DNA from: CAVUXJ01 sp963814975
GTDB taxonomy: Bacteria; Acidobacteriota; Vicinamibacteria; Vicinamibacterales; CAVVIG01
DNA: 64,000 nucleotides
Assembly (NCBI GenBank): GCA_963814975.1
Contig: CAWFFB010000018.1
Location: forward strand, 100,822 to 164,821
Reading direction: 5' to 3'
Part shown: piece after piece, positions 43,568-52,165 of the stretch
How positions within the stretch are numbered: the stretch's first letter is position 1
How the letters are laid out: the number at the start of each line of letters is the position of its first letter
The notes under the pieces: generated by a model
What the model was told of the DNA's origin: nothing
Database searches by the model: none
Seen by the model: only the letters and a program-made list of their open reading frames with translations
Made by a program: the position numbers and the translations under genes

Positions 43568-44723
43568 CTACGACGGCGACGACGGTTGTCCAAACCAGCG
43601 CTGAATCCGGCTCGATCCGAAGTTCGCTTTCTCTGCGACCAGGGTTTCAGACGGCTCCTGGAAGGTGCCCGTCGGTTTGGGGCCGCTCAGAAAGTCCACG
43701 TCTACGCGTCCGACCTGGTCGTGACCGAACTCCACGTAGCAGGAGCCGGCTCCCTTATAAGCCTCCGGTGACGGCCCCCCGCGAAGCTGCGCGATGATCG
43801 CGGCCGCCACGACACGCGCCGCGCCTTCCGCGAAGACGCCCGCCTTGGGTGTTCCCACACCATTCACGTCGCCCACGGCATAGACGCTGGGGAACGTCGT
43901 TTCGAGCGTCTTCTTGTTGACCGGCACCCAACCGTAGGCGTCGGCGGCGAGCCCGGACTCGACGACCACCGCCGGCACGCGATGCACCGGTACGCCGAGG
44001 AACAGCTCGTAGGGCATCTCGGTCCCGTCGCTCAGCACGGCCACTTTCCGCGCCGGGTCAAGGGACATCACCAAGCTGTCTTTCACGAACCTGATACCGC
44101 GCTCGGCGAAGGCAGCGAGAATCGCTTTCGACGTGTCGGGGGACGGGGGAATTGGGGTGCCGAAGGGCATGACCACCGCGATGTCGGTCGCCTCGCGGCG
44201 CCCGCGGGCGGTGAGGTAATCGTGAAGCAGGAAGGCCGCCTCGCTGGGAGCGGGTGGGCATTTGAAGGACTTGCCCGTGACGCCGATGATGGCCGGTCCC
44301 CGCTCGAAGCGGGGGAGCACGTCGCGCAGCGCCACGGCTCCCGCTACGCTGTAAAACTCGTTGCCCCCCTCCACAAGTCCAGGCGTCGCAGCCGGATCGA
44401 GATCGGCGCCGAGCGCGACCACCAGCACGTCCGCCTCGAACGTTTCCGCGTCGGTCACGACGCGCCGGGCGGCCGGGTCGATGGATCGCTATGACGGACC
44501 GCAGGAATCGCACGCCCGGCTTCACGATATCACGGTAAGGATGACAGACGGCGGTTGGCAGCTGCCGTCCGAACATCACGTCGAGTTTCGAGAAGCCGAA
44601 GACGAACGATTCGCCCTTGTCGATGAGCACGATGTCGATGGCCTCGCCGAGGGTATCCGAAAGAATGGTTGTGAGCTCGAGGCCACCGAATCCTGCGCCG
44701 AGCACAACCACGCGGGACTTCAT
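43568..44723 (-). CDS. FAD-dependent NADH dehydrogenase / sulfide:quinone-reductase-like oxidoreductase, frameshifted
   Basis: The start (AAAGGAC upstream) opens with the dinucleotide-binding motif VVVLGAGFGGLELTTILSDT. LIDKGESFVFGFSKLDVMFG and GVRFLRSVIAIHRPGR follow. One frame over the protein continues TFEADVLVVALGADLDPAAT, AIIGVTGKSFKCPPAPSEAA, VPVNKKTLETTFPSVYAVGD and AYKGAGSCYVEFGHDQVGRV. That is the order of the SQR/NDH-2 superfamily: FAD loop, active-site Cys region (FKCPPAP) and second FAD-binding GD. One extra base near 44470 explains the shift. The Cys in FKCPPAPSE is one of the SQR-type redox cysteines. Substrate (sulfide or NADH) is not settled. Confidence 0.85.
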
Positions 44724-45121
44724 CGTCTCTGTCCTTTCCGGGGAGACCTGAACCGGGCCCCCATGTCGCCGTTAGTATCGCCGCTAATGATCAAGAACGC
44801 TGAGCGCATCCGAGCTTAGCGTACGGCATGCGTCAGAACACCGGGCTGGGTCACGACGCGGACGCACGGTCGCGGCGCCCGCCCTTCGGGTAAGTCTTCA
44901 TCGCGTCATCGTCGGCACCGACTCTATACGATGATCACGCCCTCACGCAGGTTTCCAGTTGACCGGCGTCGCCACCTTATGGGTCGCGGTGAATACGGGT
45001 CATGACTACGGTGAGCCGAAGACAGAGACTGAGGGCTTTGCTCTGGTCAGTTAGGTTGCAGGCGGAAAGTGTAGATAATGATGGTTGCGAGCACCGCAAG
45101 CACCTTTTCGTTGACACTGCG
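44724..45121. other. Intergenic stretch, nothing recognised
   Basis: About 400 bases between divergently oriented genes. It should contain promoters for both, but no clear hexamers, operators or hairpins were resolved. Open frames are short and without motifs. Confidence 0.4.
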
Positions 45122-45508
45122 ATGGTTTCGATGCTGGGATCCCTCTGCGTCACCCGACGTGCGCTGTTGCTCGTCATGGCCGTTTCTGCGACTGCGTGCA
45201 GCTTTGACTCATCTCCTGTGACGCCGGCCGGCACCGCCTGGCGGCTTTGGGGAACTGTCAACATCGTCAGCGGCGGACGGCTCGCCGGGCCGATCTCTGG
45301 CGCCCGGTTCACTGTGCAGGACGGTACGAACAAAGGTGCCCAGGTGACGAGCGACTCATCCGGGCGTTATACCTTTACCAACCTGGAGGGGGGACGCTTC
45401 ACGATGCTCATTGAGGCGAGCGGCTTCGTCAGCGTGGCCCCTCTCGTCGTATTGTCCAGTGACATCGAGGTCAACTTCGCGCTCCGCAAGACCGGCGAGA
45501 CGCCATAA
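45122..45508 (+). CDS. Lipoprotein with carboxypeptidase-regulatory-like domain
   Basis: The chosen ATG at 45122 gives a signal with RRALLLVMAVSATAC, with Cys26 as the probable lipidation site. An alternative ATG lies at 45131. The mature part is one beta-sandwich of the carboxypeptidase-regulatory-like or SdrD-B type: LWGTVNIVSGGRLAGPISGA, TVQDGTNKGAQVTSDSSGRY and FTNLEGGRFTMLIEASGFVS. It then ends shortly after VNFALRKTGE. It is likely displayed on the periplasmic face of the outer membrane. Standalone modules of this kind are frequent in acidobacteria. Binding partner unknown. Confidence 0.8.
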   Translation: MVSMLGSLCVTRRALLLVMAVSATACSFDSSPVTPAGTAWRLWGTVNIVSGGRLAGPISGARFTVQDGTNKGAQVTSDSSGRYTFTNLEGGRFTMLIEASGFVSVAPLVVLSSDIEVNFALRKTGETP

Positions 45509-45704
45509 CGCCGACTTCGGCCGGCGCCAACTGCGCGTCGGTGGACCGCCGGGTCCGAGAAGGTCTGGAGCGACGGGTGAGAAGCGTGTGGATAGTGGTC
45601 GCAGGCGGAGGCCGGCGTTCGGGGTCACCCGTGGATCGATCGAATGAATCGCCTGCAGGCGCCATGAGGGAAACAGCGTGTGTGGTTGTGAGTTGACACA
45701 GCGC

Positions 45705-45720
45705 GCAGGCTTCAGCCTGC
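45705..45720. repeat. REP-like palindrome (GCAGGCT-tc-AGCCTGC)
   Basis: A perfect inverted repeat with 7-base arms and a 2-base loop. It lies 22 bases upstream of the start at 45743. Palindromes of this CAGGCT/AGCCTG type recur in acidobacterial genomes. Only one clear copy was seen in this window. Confidence 0.45.
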
Positions 45721-45742
45721 GGGATAGCAAAGAGGTGCACGC

Positions 45743-46627
45743 ATGACGCAGTTCCTCGGTCGTCTTGCCGCTGGCTCACTATTGGCGGTGGTGTCCGTGT
45801 CGATCACCTTCGCCCAGCCCCAGATGCCGCGCACCGCCGCCGGATGTCCGCTCGCCGATCCGGCCAAGTTTCACGCCTGTGCGGTTGAGAAGATGAAATC
45901 CTTCACGCCGCCGCGGACCGCGGACGGTGTACCGAACATCCAGGGCTCCTGGGACCGCGCGTATACGTCGCAGGACATCGAGGAGCATGGCGCCGACCTG
46001 CTCAATACCGTGGCCGGTCCGAGCATCGTCATCGACACGCCGGATCGGAAGATTCCGTACCAGCCGTGGGCGATGGCGCTCAAGAAGGACATGGTGGCGC
46101 GCTACATCTCCCCGCTGGCGGCCTGCCTGCCGCCCGGTGTGCCGCGGTACGCGATTGCGCCCGGGCCCCACGAGATCATTCAGACGCCGGGCTACGTCGT
46201 GCATCTGCTCGAGTTCTCGCACTCGCACCGCATCATCCCGACCACTGCGGAGCCGCACCTGGGGAGCGCCATCAGGCTCTACCTGGGCGACTCGCGAGGG
46301 CGCTGGGAGGGGAACACACTCGTCGTCGACGTCAGGAACTCGAACGGGCTCACCTGGATCGACAACGCCGGCAACTTCTTCAGCGATCGTCTCCACGTCG
46401 TGGAGCGGTACACGATGGTCGACGCCGATACCATCCACTACGAGGGGCGGATCGAGGACCCGCAGGTCTATTCCCGCCCCTGGACGATGGTGTCCGCCCT
46501 GTTGCGGAACAAAGAGCCGGGCTTCCAGCTCTTCGAGCAGGCGTGCCATGAGGGGAATCACAGCATCAAGGGGAGCGAGAGCATCGGGATGAAGATGTAT
46601 CGAGGAGTCGCTCCACCGGAGAGATAG
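45743..46627 (+). CDS. Secreted hypothetical of the GDSRGRWEGNTLVV family
   Basis: A signal peptide (residues 1-24, AAGSLLAVVSVSITFAQ) precedes the family pattern VPNIQGSWDRAYTSQDIEEH, then PGPHEIIQTPGYVVHLLEFS, YLGDSRGRWEGNTLVVDVRN, YTMVDADTIHYEGRIEDPQV and FEQACHEGNHSIKGSE. A paralogue at 56592 shares the same motifs in the same order. The proteins are all-beta in appearance and contain a conserved Cys (QACHEGN). They are greatly expanded in Vicinamibacteria-type genomes and have no known function. Periplasmic or surface localisation is predicted. Confidence 0.85.
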   Translation: MTQFLGRLAAGSLLAVVSVSITFAQPQMPRTAAGCPLADPAKFHACAVEKMKSFTPPRTADGVPNIQGSWDRAYTSQDIEEHGADLLNTVAGPSIVIDTPDRKIPYQPWAMALKKDMVARYISPLAACLPPGVPRYAIAPGPHEIIQTPGYVVHLLEFSHSHRIIPTTAEPHLGSAIRLYLGDSRGRWEGNTLVVDVRNSNGLTWIDNAGNFFSDRLHVVERYTMVDADTIHYEGRIEDPQVYSRPWTMVSALLRNKEPGFQLFEQACHEGNHSIKGSESIGMKMYRGVAPPER

Positions 46628-46714
46628 CTCGCAGTCGATCCTTCGCGTTTCATGGGGGCACCCAGGGGAGACGCGAGAGGGCACCAGCGGTTGACGGCTT
46701 TGCGTTGTCTCGAC

Positions 46715-48009
46715 CAATCGTGGTGTGCGCGTCGACCTGGGCCATGGTCGTGGCGATCGTAATACGCCCGCCTTCAGCCATGGCGTCGCGTGCATTCACC
46801 ACCAGGTTGATCAGTACCTGCTCGAGCTATCCGGCGTCCGCGCGGACAGTCGACAGCGTCGGATCGGATGCGCTGATCAGCTCGATATGTTCGCCGATGA
46901 GCCGCTTGAGCATGGTGCTGACGTTCACGACGAGCGCGTTGAGGTCGAGACGCGTCGGCAGCAATACTTGCTTGCGGCTGAAGGCGAGAAGCTGCCTGGT
47001 CAGTGCCGTGGCAGGGCCGGCCGCTTCGATGATCCCTTCCGCGTCGTTGCGCTGCTGCCCGGCGGGGAGGCCGTCTCGCAGAAACTCGGAATAGCCACAA
47101 ATGACGCTCAACACATTGTTGAAGTCATGGGCAATGCCGCTCGCCAGCAGGCCGATCGCTTCCATCTTCTGCGCCTGTTGAAACTGCGCCTCGAGTCCCT
47201 TTCGCGCCGTGATGTCGAGGCTGACCTCGACAACGCGGAGCGGTTGGCCCTGCGGATCGTAGGCGATGCGCCCCCGTGTTTGAAGCCAATGAGTGGTGCC
47301 ATCAGGCCGGATCGTCCGGAATTCGGCGCACAGATCGGGAGCGCCTTCCCGAAAGGCGGTGGCGAATGCCTCACGCAGCATCGCCCGATCCTCAGGATGT
47401 ACGAGTGCGTAGAAAGCGTCTGTCGTGCCGGCGAACGATGCCGACGTGCAGACGGCCTGCAGCACCGCGCATGGGTCGCGTTCGGCCGAGAAACCGGCGG
47501 CCGATGTCGATCAGCGCGGCGAGGCGGTGCTCAACCGCGGCGAGGCTCTGCACCTTCTCGCTCAGCTTCTGATTGATCAGCTGAAGGTGGTTTTCATGGA
47601 ATTGCTCGGCGTCCGGTAGCGTTGTGCTCGCGGCCGGGTGCGAGCGCCCCAGTACGGCGTTCACTTTCGCCAAGATGGAGGCGGCCTCACACGGCTTGGT
47701 GATGATGTCGACCACGCCACAGCGCTCGGCGAGTGCGCGCGCTTCGCGCTCATGATAGGTCGCCGTGTAGAAAATGACCGGCGTGTCCGCAACCGCCGGG
47801 ATGGCGCGCATCTGGCGCACGAACTCGTAGCCGTCCATGGTGGGCATCATCAGGTCGCTGATGACCAGATGGGGCCGTGCGCTCTGGACGAGTGTCAGGG
47901 CTTCGGCGCCGTCAGACGCCTCAACAATCTGGTGCCCGTGATACTGCAAGAGGGTGGCGATGAGGCGGCGGTTGAGGGCGTGATCTTCGGCGATAAGAAT
48001 GCTGGCCAT
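46715..48009 (-). pseudogene. Decayed hybrid sensor kinase (receiver-GAF-PAS-HisKA)
   Basis: From 48009 a receiver domain reads MASILIAEDHALNRRLIATL, RPHLVISDLMMPTMDGYEFV (phospho-acceptor Asp) and VVDIITKPCEAASILAKVNA. A coiled segment follows. The frame then changes near 47500 and only the first strands of a GAF-like domain (ERDPCAVLQAVCTSA) are present. PAS sequence follows at once (FYALVHPEDRAMLREAFATA), and then the HisKA box FQQAQKMEAIGLLASGIAHD FNN. The ATPase part is cut by a TAG (D-A-G-stop-LEQVLINLVVNARDAM), where the expected codon is CAG. Sequence degrades after TIATTMAQVDAHTTIG. A substitution, a shift and missing segments together indicate a dead gene. Confidence 0.75.
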
Positions 48010-48554
48010 GCGGATCAGCCGTCGCTCCGGGCCGACGCGATGCACACCGCGCCTTCGGACATGAACCGATCCGACCGGATCCGGGTCATGATGCGCCTGT
48101 CAGTGAGTGCTGAGATTGTGTGCCGTCGGCAAGAGGCATTCGTGGTTTCCCTGGTCGTCCGGCCCTCGGCGCACTTCGCTGTCATGGTGCGTGCCGCTGT
48201 TCCGACAATGCGGGTGATGGTCGTTTTCCAAGCGTATTCGTAAGCAGGTTATCGAGGTGTTCAATACCGAACAGGTCCGCCGACGGGGCCGAAGAACACC
48301 CCGAAGGTGATGGTGTCCTGGAGTCAATGGCAACGTGGGTACGACGTTGGAGGGCGCGGTGCGGACGGGCTATCCACGCACGCACCTTGGATGGTTCAGC
48401 GCGATGTCAGGCCCTGCTCCAGTACGAGCCAAGTTCACCCTGGAGCCCTGTCTTGCGGACTATGGCGGCCGATGACGCGTTAGTAGACAGCGGATCATGG
48501 CGACCGTCTGACGCGGCGTCGAGACGAGGTCCCATGGCCGGAGGAGTACAAGTC
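48010..48554. other. Intergenic stretch, nothing recognised
   Basis: About 550 bases upstream of both the sensor-kinase remnant and the small zinc-binding protein. Frames are Arg/Ser-rich and without domain signals. No regulatory element was resolved. Confidence 0.4.
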
Positions 48555-48797
48555 ATGCTCGCGCTACAAGTTAGACACAGGTCATGGACGAGACGACCGG
48601 CAGCTGCTCATCTGAACTCCGTCTGGTCAACGGCCGCGGCCGATGTGCTGGCGGCAGTCGGATGGCTGCGCCGCATGCGCTGTGGCCTGGGCGGTCACAT
48701 GATGGTGCGGCACTACGAGCCTGGGCGCCTTTCACTGCAATGTGTCGGCTGCGGGGAGCAAACGCCGGGATGGACGATTGGAGCGCATCGCGCCTGA
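48555..48797 (+). CDS. Small protein with a C-terminal zinc-ribbon-like motif
   Basis: The ATG at 48555 gives 80 residues ending LRRMRCGLGGHMMVRHYEPG, RLSLQCVGCGEQTPGW. The Cys-x4-His and CxxC pair (RCGLGGH, QCVGCG) form a single treble-clef or ribbon-like zinc site. Small proteins with the CxxGxH...LxLxCxxCGxxTPGW layout are frequent in acidobacteria. The N-terminal 35 residues are a helical region (STAAADVLAAVGWLRRM). The start is approximate. The function is unknown. Confidence 0.65.
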   Translation: MLALQVRHRSWTRRPAAAHLNSVWSTAAADVLAAVGWLRRMRCGLGGHMMVRHYEPGRLSLQCVGCGEQTPGWTIGAHRA

Positions 48798-49052
48798 CTA
48801 TCGGGCCGGTCCGACCGAGAGAACTCTCTCAGTGTGCCGCCTTGCTTTTTCTCGGGCCCGTTCGACGCGCCGGGTTTGCGTCCGAACGTGCCGAAGCGCG
48901 GTCACCTGAGCGATCCGCCGGGGCCTCCGCCGGATCCGCGAACACAACCCTTCACTCGCCGAGCACTCCGACCGCACGATTCGGACCGGTACGTGCTGCG
49001 CGTCCCTGTCGATTCTCGACTGCCGGTGGGTTGGAACGTGTGACGCGTCCAG

Positions 49053-49319
49053 TCAGATCTCGGTTTCTTCCAGACCCGATATCAGCTCGAAGATTTGGTC
49101 CGCTGAAGCCCGCAGCTCGCGGATGATCTTGCGATTGTCGGCGTCCTGCTGGCGCTCGAGCGCGCGTCTCGCCTCATCGATGTATCGGAGACACTTCGCC
49201 ACCTTCTGACGCTCCGCATCCGTTATCCGAAAGACTCGAGCAGTCGCCGGTTGCTCCGGGTCTATTTCTCGCCGACGTACTTGCCGATCTCGATGATGCG
49301 TCCGACCGGAATGGGCCAT
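49053..49319 (-). CDS. Small hypothetical helical protein
   Basis: The convincing part is the C-terminal 60 residues: VFRITDAERQKVAKCLRYID, EARRALERQQDADNRKIIRE and LRASADQIFELISGLEETEI. They form two long amphipathic helices that could be a coiled-coil hairpin. The first 25 residues are basic and proline-bearing, and the actual start may lie downstream of 49319. No signal peptide, cysteine pair or catalytic motif is present. No family is recognised. Confidence 0.55.
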   Translation of the reverse strand: MAHSGRTHHRDRQVRRREIDPEQPATARVFRITDAERQKVAKCLRYIDEARRALERQQDADNRKIIRELRASADQIFELISGLEETEI

Positions 49320-49550
49320 GGGTGCCTGGACGGCTTCGCAAGTGTTTGCCCATTATACCGGTTGGCCGAGATCAGCCTTTTTGACTCCAGCTCGCCAGGA
49401 GCTGAATAGGGCGCAGCGGGAGCGTTGCCCGTAACTGGTGCCTGCCTTCGGGAGTGGAGCACCATGGCGTACTTAAGGAATACTGAGGGACCGGCGCAGG
49501 TTGATGGAAGAGTGTTCTCGTCACAGCCGCTTGTCTAGACGAAGTGCGCG

Positions 49551-51221
49551 ATGAAAACGATGAGGAGAAATAGCCGACGAATCGCCCCCCGACGCTGGCA
49601 CGAGGCGACGATCCATGCCGATCCGACAATCGAGTACATTCTTTTCCACGCGCCCGGGCGCAAGCTGCGCAATCTGATGCGCCTCCGCTCTCAGGCAGCG
49701 ACCGGGCGTGAGAGTCCCCGTCGGCACGGCTGGCTTGTGCCGGCCCTGATTGTGGGAGCCGGGATTGCCCTTCGCCTGATTCACATCACGCAGCCGTTCG
49801 TCGATCAGTGGAGCTGGCGTCAGAGCGATGTCGCGATGATCGCTCGGCATTTCTCGGAAGACGGCTTTCGGATCTGGTGGCCGCGGATCGATTGGTTCGG
49901 CGACGCCGCGGGATATGTCGGCACCGAATTCCCGCTTGTCCCGGCTGTCGCTGCGCTTCTGTATCGCGTCCTGGGCGTCCGAGACTGGATCGGCCGCGTG
50001 GTGTCGGTCGCGGCCTTCGCCGGTGCGGCGTTGCTGCTGCATCGACTGATCGAATCGGTCGCCGGAAGGCGCGCGGCAATCGCCGCCACCGTCGCGTTCG
50101 CGATCATGCCGCTGGCGGTGTTCGCCGGCCGCTCGTTCATGCCCGACATGACGGCGCTGATGCTCTCGATCGCTGCGGTCGTCGCATTCCGGCGATGGCT
50201 CGACGCCCGCGACTCGACGCCACGGGCCCTTGCCGCCGTCGCCACGCTGTCGCTCGCGCTCCTCGTGAAGCTGCCGGCGGCGACCGTCGGCGGTCCGCTC
50301 GTGTATCTCGCGTGGAACCGCGGGGGCATGCGGATGTTCCGCGACGCCCGGCTGTGGGTGATCGCTGTGGCGGCGTGGATTCCCCCGGTGATCTGGTACG
50401 CACACGCGCTGCATGTCGCGAGCGCGTACGAGCCGCACCACATGTTTGGCGAGGGCGGTGTCGGCCTCGTAACCGGCATCGAGTACCTGGCCAGGCTCCG
50501 TTCCTTCATCTTCAGCGGCACGACCTTGACCGCATTCATCGTCGCTGCCGCCGGCATGTGTCTTGCGCCTCGCACGCGCGAGCGCTGGCTGTTCCACTGG
50601 TGGGCTCTGTCCGGTCTGGCGTTCACGATCATTGCCGGCCTCGGGAGCACCCACCCGTGGTATCAGCTTCCACTGATCGCGCCGGTTGCGGCATTTGTCG
50701 GCTTCGCATGCGACCGGCTGCTCAGCGCCGCGCAGGCTAACCATCGTCGATTGGCGGCAGGCGTGGTGATTTCAGCGCTCACGCTGTGCGCCTACCAAGC
50801 TGTCGGCGCACTCGCGCCGATGTACGTGTCCTGGGGCGAGCCGCTCCGTCAGGCCGGCTTGGACATTCAGCGGCGTCATGTCCAGGCGCTCGTGGTGTTT
50901 ATCGACGATGGGGATCCGCTGGGCATTTACTACAGCGGTCAGCCCGGTTGGAACTTCCTTCTGAGGTTCGGATCGGAGCCGGCGACGAGCGAGGAAGCGA
51001 TACGGGCACTTGAACAGCTTCGGTCCCGGGACGCGAGCCTGCTAGTGACGACCCGTTACACGGATTGGTGGCTCACTTCTTACCGCGGATTCGGGGATCA
51101 TGTGCGCGGGCGGTATCCGGTCGTGAGCTCCACCGACCAGTTCACCATTTACAACCTGCGCCCGTCCGGAACGGGAACGGCAAGCAGCAGCTTCTTCACG
51201 AGCTACCACGCCCCTCCTTGA
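49551..51221 (+). CDS. ArnT/PMT-like (GT39-type) membrane glycosyltransferase
   Basis: Start MKTMRRNSRR. A cytoplasmic leader of about 55 residues is followed by roughly eleven membrane helices (GWLVPALIVGAGIALRLIHI, VVSVAAFAGAALLLHRLIES, ALAAVATLSLALLVKLPAAT). The acidic periplasmic loop after the first helix (PFVDQWSWRQSDVAMIARHF) holds the Asp typical of GT-C enzymes that bind polyprenyl-phosphate sugars. A C-terminal soluble segment of about 90 residues (ALVVFIDDGDPLGIYYSGQP) follows. It probably transfers a lipid-linked sugar to an envelope glycan or lipid A. No sugar-biosynthesis neighbours help to specify this. Confidence 0.85.
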   Translation: MKTMRRNSRRIAPRRWHEATIHADPTIEYILFHAPGRKLRNLMRLRSQAATGRESPRRHGWLVPALIVGAGIALRLIHITQPFVDQWSWRQSDVAMIARHFSEDGFRIWWPRIDWFGDAAGYVGTEFPLVPAVAALLYRVLGVRDWIGRVVSVAAFAGAALLLHRLIESVAGRRAAIAATVAFAIMPLAVFAGRSFMPDMTALMLSIAAVVAFRRWLDARDSTPRALAAVATLSLALLVKLPAATVGGPLVYLAWNRGGMRMFRDARLWVIAVAAWIPPVIWYAHALHVASAYEPHHMFGEGGVGLVTGIEYLARLRSFIFSGTTLTAFIVAAAGMCLAPRTRERWLFHWWALSGLAFTIIAGLGSTHPWYQLPLIAPVAAFVGFACDRLLSAAQANHRRLAAGVVISALTLCAYQAVGALAPMYVSWGEPLRQAGLDIQRRHVQALVVFIDDGDPLGIYYSGQPGWNFLLRFGSEPATSEEAIRALEQLRSRDASLLVTTRYTDWWLTSYRGFGDHVRGRYPVVSSTDQFTIYNLRPSGTGTASSSFFTSYHAPP

Positions 51222-51425
51222 ACGTATGCGGGTTATCGAAGCGATGCCGCCACGAGGTTCGCCGCCCATAAGAACAGGCGGTGCGTGATGAGCGCGATCA
51301 TCCTCTGCATCAGGAGACCTCCCCACAACTGAATCTGCCGAAGGCCAACTCTCTGAGAAACTGGCTCACGGGCGAAGTAGCTGTCGGGCAACAACGAGAG
51401 AGAAACGTCAGGCGCGGCCATCGGG

Positions 51426-51617
51426 CTAGGTCTGACCGTTCGGCGCCTGATTTGGGACAATGGCCTCATCCGGAGGCTCCACGAGCTTGACGGTCGCGGG
51501 ATCCATCACCAGCTCAAGGCGACAGAGATGGCAGCGGTAGCGGACCCCGAAGCGCGGCCGAGCCTCACCCAGGTCGTGTTGAATCGGACTGCCACAGGCC
51601 GGACAACTCCACGGCAT
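51426..51617 (-). CDS. Small zinc-ribbon protein (63 aa)
   Basis: The ATG at 51617 gives MPWSCPACGSPIQHDLGEAR and PRFGVRYRCHLCRLELVMDP, then ends PNQAPNGQT. Two CxxC knuckles (CPAC, CHLC) separated by about 21 residues form a classical zinc ribbon. The start overlaps the stop of the upstream zinc-ribbon frame (TGATG), so the two are translated from one message. It resembles the small paired zinc-ribbon proteins found in acidobacteria. No other domain is present. Confidence 0.65.
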   Translation of the reverse strand: MPWSCPACGSPIQHDLGEARPRFGVRYRCHLCRLELVMDPATVKLVEPPDEAIVPNQAPNGQT

Positions 51618-51793
51618 CAGGCGACGCTCCCCGGTAAACGGACCTGCATGCTCACGAGCGAGTGCGTCTCGTCCCGATACTCGAAGAGGCCACAGGTCCG
51701 GCATTCGACGTAGTCGAGTCGTGAGCGCTTCGCGCCGGGTACGACGGTGAGACGGTACACGAGCCGCAACTGACAGACGGGACACAGCAGCAA
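51617..51793 (-). CDS. Small zinc-ribbon protein overlapping the next one (58 aa)
   Basis: In the frame ending with TGA at 51619-51617 the translation is LLLCPVCQLRLVYRLTVVPG, AKRSRLDYVECRTCGLFEYR and DETHSLVSMQVRLPGSVA. CPVC and CRTC knuckles form a zinc ribbon. The stop overlaps the downstream start in TGATG. The beginning is uncertain: a TTG at 51793 is given, and the Met in the other frame at 51851 would require a frame change. Confidence 0.55.
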   Translation of the reverse strand: MLLCPVCQLRLVYRLTVVPGAKRSRLDYVECRTCGLFEYRDETHSLVSMQVRLPGSVA

Positions 51794-52165
51794 TGGAGGC
51801 GGACTGGCAGAGTACCGAGGTGTAAGTGGCGTCGATCGGCAACTTCAGCATGAGACGCACCTCGAGGCGACTGTAGGGCCATCGGTTGTGCACGGTCTGT
51901 CACTTTCACGACGAAACGAGCCATGTAGGACATAGACCTACAGCACCCAGAGAAACCGGCTGATTTCTGGCGCACCCCGTGCTGGGCTCAGCAAGCGTGC
52001 CGTCTGCCGACGATCGAGACTTCGGAAGCCCAACAGTTACGGCAAGATCCGTCGTCGTGAAACGATTTCTGCGGACTTTCGTGAGCGGCGGCGGCTGGAG
52101 GGCGAGGAGCTCCGGCTTCGATCGCCGCTGTTGGGGGGGACGGCTGCCGACGCGGAATGGTGCGC
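51794..52165. other. Intergenic stretch, nothing recognised
   Basis: About 370 bases between two minus-strand genes. Some sequence may be the 5' part of the zinc-ribbon gene if its true start is the ATG at 51851. No other feature was resolved. Confidence 0.35.

Noticed and set aside
48834..49043. Proline-rich plus-strand frame (69 codons)
   Set aside because: The composition is unusual but no start signal, homology or partner supports it.
49521..50744. Large open frame antisense to the membrane glycosyltransferase
   Set aside because: The translation is Arg/Asp/His-rich and lacks any domain. The plus strand encodes clear membrane helices.
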